Part shown: one piece after another, positions 39,361 through 51,354 of the stretch | Position numbering within the stretch: the first letter of the stretch is position 1 | Layout: every line of letters begins with the position of its first letter | From: Symbiodinium natans | Taxonomy: Eukaryota > Sar > Dinophyceae > Suessiales > Symbiodiniaceae | Direction of reading: 5' to 3' | NCBI GenBank assembly: GCA_905221605.1 | Contig: CAJNDS010002149.1 | Coordinates: forward strand, 508,642-572,641 | Length of the DNA: 64,000 bases | The notes under the pieces: generated by a model | Seen by the model: the letters and a program-made list of their open reading frames with translations, nothing else | Told to the model about the DNA's origin: nothing | Databases searched by the model: none | Program-made: the position numbers and the translations under genes

Positions 39361-39909
39361 GGACCCTGGATTCAAGATCCCGGGGAAACTTTTCCCTAAA
39401 AACTTTAAATCTTGAATCTTGAATCCCGGAGTATTGAACTTCAATCCGGAGCATTGAACTTCAATACTCCGGGATTCAAGATTCAAGATTCAAGGTTCCA
39501 GGGAAAAGTTTCCCCGGGATCTTGAATCCAGGGTCCCCAGTATTGAAGTTCAATACCCCGGATTGAAGTTCAATACTTCGGGACCCTGGATTCAAGATCC
39601 CGGGTGAACTTTTCCCGGGAACCTTGAATCTTGAATCTTGCATCCCGGGAGTATTGAACTTCAATCCGGAGCATTGAACTTCAATACTCCGGGATTCAAG
39701 ATTCAAGATTCAAGGTTCCAGGGAAAAGTTTCCCCGGGATCTTGAATCCAGGGTCCCCAGTATTGAAGTTCAATACCCCGGATTGAACTTCAATACTTCG
39801 GGACCCTGGATTCAAGATCCCGGGGGAACTTTTCCCGGGAACCTTGAATCTTGAATCTTGAATCCCGGAGTATTGAAGTTCAATCCGGAGCATTGAACTT
39901 CAATACTCC
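39361..39909. repeat. tandem 220-bp giant hairpins
   Basis: GGACCCTGGATTCAAGATCC starts at 39361, 39581 and 39801, exactly 220 bp apart. Within each unit the left arm (39361-39445 in the first) is nearly the reverse complement of the right arm (39453-39536) around a 7-bp loop CCGGAGC. The arm tips carry ATTGAACTTCAAT, itself nearly palindromic. The array has two complete units and a half unit that stops at the loop side (about 39909). Confidence 0.9.
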
Positions 39910-40202
39910 TTGTCCCTCATCGCGCTTGACCATTGAGGCCTTGAAATTTAAGTACACTATGCACTCTAGAACCGTCTCTCAAAGAAAACAAATTACGAAC
40001 GAAAAAAGAAATACGCAGTGCCATAACAAGAAAAGCACAAAACAAGCAGAAAAGGTGTGGATAACTCGGGGGGGGGTACCATATATATATATATATGTGT
40101 CTATATCACGAAAGCTCGCGTAGCGAAGCTGGAGTTTTATCTGCTTTAGCAGCAGGGGGCCGACCACGGCCAGAAAACAGCGTATTATTGATACTATCTT
40201 AT

Positions 40203-40365
40203 TAGGGGGGGGGGTGCCGGGGGGGGGGGGTAAATTGATACATCACACGAATTCCTTGGTTTTGGAGGGGGGGAGGGGGGGGGGGGGGTAAATTGATACA
40301 TCACACGAATTCCCTGGTTTTGGAGGGGGGGGGTGGGGGGGGGGGGGTAAATTGATATATCAATA
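40203..40365. repeat. three G-tract/AT repeats of 58-59 bp
   Basis: TAAATTGATACATCACACGA starts at 40231 and 40289. A third copy at 40348 diverges after TAAATTGATA. Each is preceded by a run of 20 or more G broken by T, A or C. The G runs are strong G-quadruplex candidates. Confidence 0.9.
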
Positions 40366-40659
40366 CCTTAAAGGGAGGCCTTTTTTACGTCAAGACCTGA
40401 CTCCGTCGCGTGTTGACCGCAGCGCGTGAGTGAGGCTCCCAGCACAACATGCGTCGCCGCCCACTAGTGATGTGTTGATTGCAACAAGCTAGTTGATTGC
40501 AAGAAGCTAGTATCTACCCAACACTGCGACGGCTGAAAAGAAGACGCTGGCCCCTCAAGCATGCCTCCAACTGGGCCCTGCCCGCACTTTCTCTTGCAGC
40601 TTTGCTCTTGCTTCCGGCCCCCGAGCTTTCGTCCTCCCTGCCTTCGGCCCTCAAGTATT

Positions 40660-40905
40660 TGATATATATATATATATATATATGTGTGTGTCTATATATA
40701 TATATGTAGGTGTTTGCATACACATATAGATAGATAGGTATATGTATATATGTGTATATATATCCATATCATATGTAGATGTATGTCTATCTATCTATCT
40801 ATGTATAAATGTATATATGTGTATATGTATGTATGTATGTATGTATATATATATACATGTATATATATATACATATACATATACATATATAGTGTGTCTG
40901 TATGT
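40660..40905. repeat. TA/TATG/ATCT-type microsatellite cluster
   Basis: Mixed TA, TGTATA, GATA and ATCT repeats over about 240 bp. Confidence 0.9.
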
Positions 40906-40929
40906 GTATCTAAAGGGCTGTCGCCCACA

Positions 40930-41063
40930 GCCGGGCGTGCCCCGTGTCGACCAGGGGAGCAACAGCAAGAGCAACACCAACCAAGAACAACAAGAACAAC
41001 AAGAACAACGCCCGACGACGACGGCGGCGGCAGCAGCAGCAGCAACAAGAGCAAGAGCAAGAG

Positions 41064-41113
<50 letters not shown>

Positions 41114-41469
41114 AGAACAAGAGCCAGAGCCAGAGCAAGAGCAGGAGCAACAACAAGAGCAACAACAAGAGCAACAACAAGAGAAACAACAAGAAGCGGC
41201 AACAAGAAGAAGAGCAACAACAGCAACATCAGAGCCTCAAAGAGGCTTTGGAAAAAGGCCTTCAGCCTGATGGAGTAGCCACTGTGCGCAGATCCGCGTC
41301 TTTTGCCAAACAATGCCGCATGTGGATGCATCTGGCTCAGCTCTTACCAGGCTGCCTTGGTGGAAGAATAGGCAGAGCTAAAACCTGCTGCCCGCCATGG
41401 CCGAATGGCGCGTCATTGGTCGTGCAACTGCTGGCCGTAGCCTTGAATGGAACTCATGGGGATACATGA
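40930..41469 (+). CDS. low-complexity ORF with a non-repetitive C-terminus, hypothetical
   Basis: A frame open from the TA cluster runs through CAACAA/GAGCCA repeats (41030-41225), giving Gln/Ser/Lys-rich sequence. It then reads SLKEALEKGLQPDGVATVRR and KQCRMWMHLAQLLPGCLGG before TGA at 41467-41469. The C-terminal part has natural composition, while the N-terminal part is repeat-derived. All + frames over the repeat are open, so only the last 80 codons carry evidence. Confidence 0.25.
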
Positions 41470-43488
41470 GCAGATGGCCTAGAGGTCTAGAAGGGTTGTC
41501 ATTGTGAACCAGGTGGAATCCTGGTGCGAGAAGGGCAAGGCCTCACCACCAAGGCGTGGGAGTGTGGGCTGTTCACAAGAGAGTATACACAAAGCAAGAG
41601 GCCATCTGCTGCGTGGCCTTCCGCAATGGAGACCCGATTGCATGTGACTAGCTTGCCTGCCAGGCCTACAGTGATCGCCTCTCCACAGGCGCGTTGGTGA
41701 GAGAGGTCCATCTCGCTGAGAATCGGCTGTGTGGCTTGGACAGATCATGGAAGTCAGGCTGTAAACCTGGTGCTTCATCGTTCAAGGGTGAGGTGAAGCA
41801 TGGTAAGTTGCCAAGGCTGTGAGCTTCTGGCCGGGACTGGACCTGCGAAGGGCTGGGCCGAGTCCCAAGCATGGTGCTCCACCTGAAGCTGCGCCGGACT
41901 ATCGCCTCCAAAAGCTGAGGTTAGCATCAACATCACCAGGAGTTGGTTCGGCTCTGTAAGGCCAAATTCTTAGGGTTGGTTACGCTGGGAATGCCTATGA
42001 TCGTGCGATTCTTCGGGACGTTTGCGCTTTTGAGGAACTTTACACCCTAAACCCTCACTTCGCTGTGTCCCCTATATATGCTGCCCTAGGTCATCCCCAG
42101 ATATTTCTATATTTCTACAGATATATACATATATATATATATGGACCCGAAGCCTGAAAGCCAACCCTCAATCCCCACATAGCCCCCTTACCTACACTAC
42201 GTCAGCGCTGCATCTGGAATCCTTGGCCCAACTGTGGTCGAAAGCGCACCAGTGCGGCTCCGTGCTTGTGGCTTGGGAATGTTGTCACGGTCTGGCTGCT
42301 GTGAAGTTTGAAGCCAAAGTTTTCGGGGGTTGTGGATGGTTGGGTGTTTTGAGGGTTTGCAGTTCTGGTGGGTTGTAATGAAGTCAGCAGACAGACTGCT
42401 GAGACATCGTGTCATGTGGGCCAATACTTCAGAAGTTTGATAGATTCGTCACTAGTGATTTGTACATAGATATAGCATGTGTAATCTGAAAACGTGGCGC
42501 GTTCACACTACATGTGCAAAGCACTGAGCACTGCACGGGAACGGTGACACAAGCTATGGCCCCATGATCATGCCGAAAGTTGCTTGAGAGTTCTGGTTCA
42601 GCAGCACATGCCCCATTGTCGAATGTAAACTGTTTTCGCCAGGCAACAGCAAACAATCACCAAGTCTGGCATCTTTACTGTAACCCCCAATCCACAATAA
42701 AGTGGGTTTGCAGCTGTTTGTGCCCATATCCAGCAAAGCCGAAATCTCTGATGTAGCAACCAAGGAAGGCGCACGCAGCCACGTTGCAGGACAAATGCGC
42801 TGTGCTTGACTATTGCGATGCAATATTCTTTGATCCGCAGACACTGGGATGCATCACGTAATCTAAACATGAGGCCCTTCTAGCAACATTCAAGTCGATG
42901 ACCAAAGCTAAGACAAAAACATGCTCCCAGCGTCAGGTGCGGGATTAGAGGGGTTCGGTCTGCATTGGACTAGCCAAGGCCAATTTGATTACAGGTCCTA
43001 TACAGATCGCTAAAACACTGGAATCCTTACTTGCTCGACCCACCGCTGGTTGCACTCATCACCACGGACGACCCGGGAGGCGGTTCGCAGTTAACTCTGC
43101 CGGTGGTCACTCCTTCTGGTTCCACTTCGTTGCGGAAGCTCTACGTGCAGCCGTTGCGCAGCCAATTGCCAGCAATTCCCGCGAACTTGATCTCTAAGAG
43201 CAGCCACAAGCCGGTCGAGGTCGCGATCCAAGTCTGTTCCTGTTGATCTGCTGACAATCAAATGGCGACAGATTTTCTCAGCCTCAGAGGGCTCTGCAGA
43301 CTCTGGTCGACGAGACCGAGGTTCACAGCGCAAAAGCTTGGAAGCAGACAACGTTTGGTGCAGAGAGCAGGCAGGTGCAACGCTATTTTTGGGAGACCTC
43401 TCGCCCAGCAAACCAGCACTTTCTGCAGGCAGCCGATTCAATGGCTGGAAAAAGATGCGAATGACAGCCCCTCCGCTTACTTTGCCAA
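41470..43488. other. no gene recognised
   Basis: A minus-strand frame at 42554-42844 is protein-like but has no motif or splice context. A short TA-rich patch lies at 42100-42145. The stretch 43000-43488 may already belong to the LINE relic. Confidence 0.35.
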
Positions 43489-45182
43489 ATGCAAGTCCCA
43501 GGCCTACACCAGCAACCTTCCTTTGGCTTTTCGAGCTGGTGGGGGTTCGTGCCGAGGACTTCGTCACACCGGCTCCTCCCGTCCTCCAGCTGCTTTCAGT
43601 CGCTTGGCGAGTTCAGGGAGATCTCGCCGCCTCAGGACAAGCGGCCCTGGCTTATTAAAGCAAAACCTCCAGCAGACGCCCAAGGTGATGTGCTGGGTGT
43701 TGAGATGAACGGCGAGGACAAGCTTTGCCTGACCCGGGTTCCTTCCAAAGCCCCATGGTCGTTGGAGTCACCAAGGACGACAGCGCTGGGAAGCGCGAGC
43801 CTCCACCCTGCGATTATCAGCAGCGCATTTGCAAACATCAAAGCAAGTACAGTGAAACATGAGTGGCCGATCCGCGCTGGACTGAAGAGACGGAGGGCGG
43901 ACAAGTTCCAGGAGATTTCCCATCCTGGCTGCTCTCCTTGTCACGGCCTCAAAGATGATCTGTCAAGACACCTTGCAAGCCGCTGCCAATCGACTGGGCA
44001 TCAACGCACCGTGATCGTCGACCAGAACAGCAAGACAAAGGCGATTCACACCCCGTGCCAACTCACCTTTGCAAACGCAGTCGTTCTTTTTTTACAGGAT
44101 AAGCGCTACAGGACGGTAATCCCCACCAAGAAAGCTTGTGGGCCAGCCTGGCGGATGGTTCATGGTCTTGGCCGTGCCCGCGTTGCATAATTGTCCTTAC
44201 AAAAATAGCAGCAAGAACTTGTCCGGCAAGTGCAGCTCGCGCGTGAAGTTTCGCCATAAGGACATTCCACTCGATGACCGTGGTACCCGTATAAACCACA
44301 CTGAGATCATCGAAGCCAGCCTGAGCATTCTTGAAGCAGAACGCGATTGGGGATGCGCTTTCTGCCACAAGTTCCTTCCCGCGTTCGGCAACTACCGCGA
44401 GAAGCAGAAGAATGTTTGCCATCGCTACAACACGAGTCACCCCCGCAGAGACACCTCGAACTCTGCCGCACAGAAAGCGCGGCAAAGAAAAGCTAAGGAG
44501 AATCCTGCCCCAAACATGTCAGCGGCTGCGTAGGGAGCGCAGCAAAGCGCATGGCTAACCAGATGAGAGACCTCAACCTGGGCGGCCGCAAGCTGGTCAT
44601 TGGAAGAAGTGGCCGCGTCTTCTCAAATGCAAAAATGTCCCCCGCAAAGGTTTGCTGTTCACTTGCGCAAGATGTTGGAGCGTTGCCAACTACAACAAGA
44701 GCATGTGCAAATCCTGCCAGGGAACCAGTGCGCAACCGAGCGCTCAGGCCAAGCTGAGGTGGGCTGCAATCCGCTCCGCGGCCTCCGACGCGAACTCCAC
44801 GCAACCAAAGAGACTGCGGACATGTGCTTCGACCATTTGGTGGAAGAAGGTGTTGAGCCTCGCCCTGGACCAGCTGTTCCCGCAGACGACGACGACTGCG
44901 ATGATGATGGCGTAGAAGATGACGACCCGGACCCTGGTGGAGGCTTTCCTCTCCCTCGTTTACGCGTACTATTCGCCTCGCTTCGCGCTCTTCGATGCGC
45001 TCCTCGGTAAGAGTCTCTTGTGTCAATGTCCGAGTTGCCCGGGCCTCTGGAGGCTCATCAAAATTCTGGAATACAACTTGGCTGTTCCCGACATCATCTG
45101 CGTCCAGGAACCCTGTGTGCACGCCAACGAGTTCAACACGAGGGATGTAGGGCGAGGCTATAATTCCTGCAGTCGAGCTTGA
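43489..45182 (+). mobile_element. degraded LINE (5' part: zinc finger, 2A-like word, endonuclease start)
   Basis: Fr-shifted + strand pieces keep LINE order. First comes an open N-terminal region (43489-44190). Then a C2H2-like finger (44138-44533), CAFCHKFLPAF...VCHRYNTSH. Then a CxxC pair, CARCWSVANYN and CKSC (about 44654-44730). Then EEGVEPRPGP (about 44840-44880), the dinoflagellate/LINE leader related to 2A-like NPGP words but with Arg for Asn. Finally PDIICVQEPC (about 45090-45125), matching the first conserved block of the AP-endonuclease domain with its catalytic Glu. The pieces lie in different frames, with stops between them. The reverse transcriptase is absent, so the element is dead and truncated at its 3' side. 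Confidence 0.5.
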
Positions 45183-45185
45183 CAT

Positions 45186-48100
45186 ACCTCCTGCTGTCGC
45201 AGCAGCGCGTGCTGAGTTAGGGCTCCCTGCAGTTTCCAGTGCTCCTTCTGACGAGCTGTGGCGAAGAAGCGGTGGTTCAGATCGCGGTGCCTGCGCTAGT
45301 AGCTAGTGGAATGTGCGCGATAGCTGCGAAGGAAGATCTGAAGCAACCTCGAAACCAGGACTGCCTGCCCAAGATGGCTCTGTGGAACACCGCATTGGTA
45401 CGACAGATATAGAACTTCCATATGCAGATGGTTTGCATATGGTCGTGGCACTGTTGATTGGTAGAAAGCTACTTGTGTGCCAGTGCTTTTAAATGTGTCA
45501 CTTCTGTGTGTCTTGTACTGCTGTTGGTCTTTTTGTATTAACACTATACTATACTGCCACCGAGTGTTCATGCAGTAGGAGTGCTGTACAATAGCATACC
45601 AGGCTTCGACTACCAAGCCTACATTGGAGCGTGGCCGGGATCAATGGCGAAGCCGTTAACCACTACATGGCTAGTTTGGTTTCTGCCCTGTTGCGATACG
45701 ACGCTGCTGTCCCTCTGCGTTCGCAGCTGGTTTTCAACCCCATGTTCACAGCCTTCAGTCGTTGCAGCGCTTCGACTTTGCAGATTCGCCCCTACGACTC
45801 ACATATTGCTGATGCGTTGCAAAGATCACATTGCTTTGCGCAAATCACCGTTCTGACAAAGGTGGTCCCGGTGTGCCATTTTAATGCGAGCGCCGTCGTA
45901 TGATGTCGAGAGAGACTGCGCTGTGTGCATTGCGCGAGTTCCGATTCGAAGAGTTACCCTCTACTTGACGCTGCGAAAAAGATTGTATCCATCCATCTGA
46001 GTGGTTGTGCCAGAAGTGTGTTCGACGAGTATGCTACAGCGTGCAGAAGTTATCGCTTCAGGATGAGCGGCGGTTGCGGCGAGAGATCCCCGCAGCCGAG
46101 CGTTTCCTGGAGGCGCCTATTTCAGTACCTAGGTTGCTAGGTTGGTATGGTCTCCTCTTGCTAGGCCACGCCATACTAATTATTGCTCTGCTTGGGAAAG
46201 GCTGGTATCACCCCTTACAGCACAGTGTCGCTGAGGGAGATAGACAAGTGCTTTATATCGTACACTCTAGCAAGTGTGCCGTGCCTCACGAGCTTCCTGC
46301 TTGGTGCACTTTCGTTGTATAGTGTTCTACTCTCTGGCGGCACATTCGTGTAGCTTCCACAGAATGGCGAGTCCATGCGATGCAGGAGCGGGAGTGGCAG
46401 GAATCTCAACGAAGATTCCTGCTCCACGCCCTGCGCGGGTCTCAGCAGTACCGCCCGCCGCGCGCTGGAATCTTTCTTTAGAAGCGCGTGCAAAGGAACT
46501 TCACAGAGTTGTCCACGGTGCGTTCTGTTCTCGGGATGAATATGCTTACTTTGTGCTCACGATTGCCGCGCGTTTAGCCCCACCTTTGTTTCTCCTTCTG
46601 CCTCTTCTTGCTGGTTGCCTCTCTTTCTGCTCCTGAACGTCCGCGCCCCCTGCCTTGCATGCATGAAGCTTCTTGGCGCCCCGTGAAAATCCATTTTGGC
46701 AAGGGTCATTCGTTGGCGAACGAGGAGAAATCAGTAGCAAACAGTGCGCATTCGCACTCAAAACCGAAGAGAGGGATCGAAGCCCTACTCCCCAAGCACC
46801 CCTCGGTCAGCTAGGGGGGGCGGCAAACAGCGCCCGGGGCACTACTCGAATGCAGCCGGTTTCCCAGGAACTTGCGCCGACGCACGCTCGCGCAGATGAT
46901 GGAGGCATCATGCGCAACTGCCAGGCCTCTGTGCAAGGTTTGTGACTCTCCAAAACATGGTTCAGCGTTTTGCTCATGTGCCCTCTCGTCTGCCAATCCC
47001 GAGCCCGCTGCGCTGACAAACTCCTTCCCTGGGCCCTGAACTCCCTGAGCCTTAAACTCTGTCAGGAGAGACGGGTGCGGCGAGGACAACCCAAAAAACA
47101 GCGCCTCAGCCAGACGCTGGCTTTTGATGCTCAGTCCTGCAACGCACACTTTCTTGCAAGCCATGCTATACAACAGATTCGACAGATTGCCAGTACCAGT
47201 TGTGCTCAGATTCGGCGTCGGCTACAGTCTTGTGAGCCAAACGGGACCTTTTGAATTTTAGTCTGCTCTGTAAAGCCCTCAAATTCGAGCAGCGTGGCGA
47301 GCTCTGAAGTTGCCTCCGAAGCCCTCCAAGCTTCAAATTCGCCCGGGCATACCGAAGCCATGTTCTGGCCCATTGTTGCGGGCCGCTGTTTTGTGACATC
47401 TCAGGCGCGGGCGATCACCCACGCCAAGGGTTCGACAGGCACTGGAAGGGTCTCAGCAAGCACTATTTGGTGCACCCCTCCCCCACAAAAAAAACAACAT
47501 AAGTAAAAAGAAAAATAGCAAGCACAACAATTCCCATGCTTTGAATATGAGTTCGTTTGTCTCACTTTGATCAAACCAAAACCCGACCTGAATTTTAAGA
47601 ATATTCAGAAATATCGCAAATATTCGTGCGCATGTGAATAGGCCTGAAGGCCGTAGGGCCATAACCGTGTGAGCAGATGAATGCATGCAAATTGAAACTA
47701 AGCAGTTTTGTCATTCTAGATATACCCTAAAACCTGAGCTTGTAAATGTAGCATTCAAGGAAACTCAATTGACGTTGCGGAAACTTTTGTTCAACTATGT
47801 GATTTTGGGCTCTTAGAGAGTGCTCAATCAGTTTAAACACACGTCAAGCAACTGCGACTGAGACGTTGACTTTGGAGGACTGCCGCAAATCCGCCGTTCC
47901 GTGAGCCACGGGGCCCGCGTATGGCCGCTTGTGAAGTGTGCAATTATCTGTCCGAGCTGGTGGATCCTGGCGGACACTTCCCGTAACAGGTTGAAGAGCC
48001 GCAGAGGTCTTGTCTGATAATATCAGACACAGCTCCCTGTCCAACAGAGTTCTCCTCAACCAAGACTGCTTTTGCCCTAGACAATGTCTCAGCTGGCGAT

Positions 48101-48336
48101 AGGGTTTCAGCAGGGTACCTCGGTGTCGCAGAACTTGGATGATTGCGTGGATGGACCTGAGAAGTGTAAATCCAACAGCCACGGTTCGATGTTGTCTAGG
48201 ACCCGTTTCAGGAGCAAGTAGTTCACGAGGCCGTGAAGGCACAACTCGCGGCCTCCCCTGCCTGAGACAGCAGCAGCGCCCGAGACGCTGGGCTGTGCGC
48301 GCGGTGTTACGCAGTGTGGCCTTTCATTGCGTCTAG
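45186..48336. other. unassigned region with scattered open frames
   Basis: Frames at 45631-45903, 46005-46322 and 46970-47254 on the + strand are protein-like but motif-free. One of them includes LLGWYGLLLLGHAILIIALL, a possible membrane segment. They may be further debris of retroelements. No supported gene. Confidence 0.3.
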
Positions 48337-48846
48337 GACCAAGCGGCTGTTTTTCGAAGACGAAGAGATGCCAGAAGATCCAGAAGTACTTGTGCGCGAC
48401 CGATGTCTAGTTGAAAGTGATGTAAGTGATGTGCGGTGTGAGAGATCTCCACGGGTGTTCGAAATCTGATCAGCACCTCATCGCTCATCCTTGAGAGAAA
48501 CAAGAGTCCGTTGCGCCGCTTTACATCTTAATTAGGGACGGAGGGTTGGGCAAAGGGCGAGCAGCGAATGTCCGTTGTTTTTGGTGTGTGTGTGTGTGTG
48601 CGTCTTTGTATGATGAAGTCGCTACGAATCACAGAATCTATATGTCAATGTATATGTAATTGTATATGTAATTGTATCTGTAACTGTATATGTAACGGTA
48701 TATGTAACTGTATATGTAGCTGTATGTGTATATGTATATGTGTATGTATGCGAATATGTATATGTATATGTATGTGTATATGTATATGCATATGTATATG
48801 TGTATGTATATGTATATGTATGTGTATGTGTATATGTATGTGTATG

Positions 48847-48897
<51 letters not shown>

Positions 48898-48965
48898 TAT
48901 ATGTTTTTGTATATGTACATGTACATGTACATGTACATCTTCATGTATATGTATATGCAAATGTG

Positions 48966-49025
<60 letters not shown>

Positions 49026-51354
49026 CATGTACATGTGCATGTATATGTTTCTGTATATGCGCATACATGTTCAGAGAAGCCGCTACACGTGTTTAGGGTC
49101 GCCTGGCCAGTGGGGCAGCTTGAAATTCGGAGATTGCAGACTTAGCGTAAGCTTGGTGCTTGCTGGCTTCCTTTCCAAGTGTTGCTCTTTTCTCTCTTTC
49201 TCTCCCTGTCTCCCGGTCTCCCTCTCCTCTCTTGCCCTTGTTGCTTGGCTTAAGTTAGTGTTCACGGCCCGGCCCTTGGTGGAGGTTCTTGCGAAACGGC
49301 AGAAGTCGCGGCTATTAGAGAGGCAAGTTGCGCTGCGGGCAGCAAGTCAAAAGGTACTGTCAAGACCATGTCGCAAGGATTCAGATGTTATGCCGCAGTC
49401 TCGCTCGATGTTTTTCGATGTTTTAAAATGGGCTCGGTAACAACGCCTGTGGCTGGCAGGCTCCATGCGAGCACGTTGCGTTCCTGGAGGCAGATTTGGC
49501 AGGCACGGCTCCCACCATGTGAGTCGCATTCGTCTCTTCTCCTTGCCTCGAAGGACACCCCCCGACCGCCGGAGACGGCGCAGGGCTGAGAGGGTCATAG
49601 CAGGATCCTTCTTTACGTCTGCAAGTGACTCTAATGCAAGGCGCTGCTTGTCGTAGTTGCACGTATCCTACTTCAGTCCAGGGCAAGCTGGGCGCCAAAT
49701 TCTGGGACAACAACTTCATCCACCTCTATAAGATTGCTTGGCCTGATCTGGTGGAGGCCGAGCAAATGGAGAGGACGATGTGTTTGCATATGTGCCATAT
49801 GATTTTTTTAAAGCTCCAACCTCCTCCCCTCGCTGACTGAAGGCGCCAAAAGCTCCCAACCGACACTTTTCCACGTGGCGCACGTTGGCGCAGGCTTTTG
49901 AAAACTTCTATCTCGTCGGGCGTTGCCCGCACCTTGCCTGCAGCTCGACACTTTGACACTGGCTTGTTGGGAGATTGGCAATGGCTTTGGCAGACCCAGG
50001 TTGAGGGCTTAGGCGGGCTCAGGGTTTTCCAGAAGTGCCTTGCCAATAGGAGAAGTACACAGAGTGGATGGAAATATCTACGAAGAGAGTCTGAATGCGT
50101 GTCTTCCAGTTCCGAAACCCTGGTTGTCAACAGGATGGACCTGGTTCGACAGCTTCGGTTGCGGGCGGGGCTCTCGCTGTGGCTGCTCATTTTTACCAGG
50201 TTGCTAACAGCGAAGATCAGTAGCAACGGTGGGGGGGGTGGGTGATGTCTGCTGAGGTGGATCCTCAGTTCTCCCACCAGGCGGCGGCAGACCAGAGTGA
50301 AGATGGCTGTTCTCGAAAACACCAGGGCAGGGGGGTTCCTACAAAGGGGCCCGAAAACCCAAAACAATTCCAGACCCTTTAAACCCAAAAACCCTGAGAA
50401 GAAAGGGATCTCGGAGGTGACCAAATTCGCCTTCCAGACGCTCCTCAAGGGCCACACCAGGTGCGCTCGCCTTGTTGTCACTAGGAGAAGGTCCTATAAA
50501 CCCTCAAAAGCCCTAAACGTTGGATATGCAGCTCCAGGGAGCGTGTTGAGATTCCCCCTCTCCCCCTCAACGAAAACAACAAAGCCCTTGACATGGCATT
50601 CGCAGCCCTGCAAAGCCTGGAAAAGCCCCAAATGCAAATGTTGGGAGGTACCAGCCACCAAGAAGAACTCTTGAAGGTACCCCTCGGCTCCCCCTCAACC
50701 CTGAGAAAAAACCGATGCGCACTGGACGGGAAACTCAAAAAGGTGGTGCGCTGGACGTGGAAGTGGATGTACTGGACCCCCTGCCCCTTAACCCAAAATC
50801 AGAACCTTCTAAAATCCCAAACGTTAATAAGAACCAACACGCGATCTCGGACATTTCGGAGGATAGCTGACATCTTGGACATGCTCATCGATGAGGCCAG
50901 ATGGCAAGGATGATCCAATTCAGCACTCTTTACATGTATCAATGTCTGTTGGTACGATTATGACTACAACCAATTAGACAGCTGAGCGTTTTTGAGTTCA
51001 CAATAGGCTTCCATGTAAGCATGTATGTAACGTATGATTTTGCACCAGGACTGCTACTAAGATGTCTACTACTGGGTTTAGGCTGGCCTCATTCTCCAAG
51101 GCTACGGTAACGGGGAACTCAGAAACCCTGAGAACCTGGGATCTGAGTCGAAGTGTCAGGTGTTGAGGGACATCTCCAGCTGCATCTACAGGCGTGGTGG
51201 CAACAGCTGGGGACCCTTCTCTGTGTCAACATGTTTCAACCCCAAAAGCTGGATTCCAGTGACCACGGGCCGAGTACAAACGTTCTGGAGCAGGTCGAAC
51301 CCAGCAGATGACGAGGTCATCGACGTTGACGAGGCACCACTCAGCACCATGTAG
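48337..51354 (+). CDS. unrecognised multi-exon gene
   Basis: Exon-like pieces on one strand have good splice signals. 48337-48421 (TCTAG acceptor, GTAAGT donor) reads [19 protein letters not shown]. 49255-49353 (pyrimidine tract, AAG; GTACTG donor) reads [16 protein letters not shown] and ERQVALRAA, joining the first in phase 0. 49460-49518 (GGCAG; GTGAGT donor) reads [13 protein letters not shown]. About 49680-49775 reads [17 protein letters not shown]. About 49843-49935 reads [18 protein letters not shown]. About 50403-50460 reads [17 protein letters not shown]. The last exon, 51160-51354, reads [15 protein letters not shown] and an acidic tail ending [13 protein letters not shown] with TAG. 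The joins among middle exons are not proven. No family is recognised. Intron 1 holds the TATATG array. Confidence 0.45.
48640..49066. repeat. (TATATG)n microsatellite
   Basis: About 420 bp of TATATG/TGTATA hexamers with GTACAT and AACTG interruptions, open in every frame on both strands (Met/Tyr/Val/Cys/Ile ORFs are artefacts). Confidence 0.95.

Noticed and set aside
42554-42844. 96-codon minus-strand ORF
   Set aside because: Plausible composition, but no motif, splice context or neighbour. Not enough to call a gene.
46688-46706. CCATTTTGGCAAG as a relict of the dinoflagellate spliced leader
   Set aside because: Only about half of the 22-nt leader matches, and it is not next to a start codon or in tandem.
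48568-49145. Met/Tyr/Val/Cys/His-rich ORFs up to 157 codons
   Set aside because: TATATG microsatellite translation; every frame is open.
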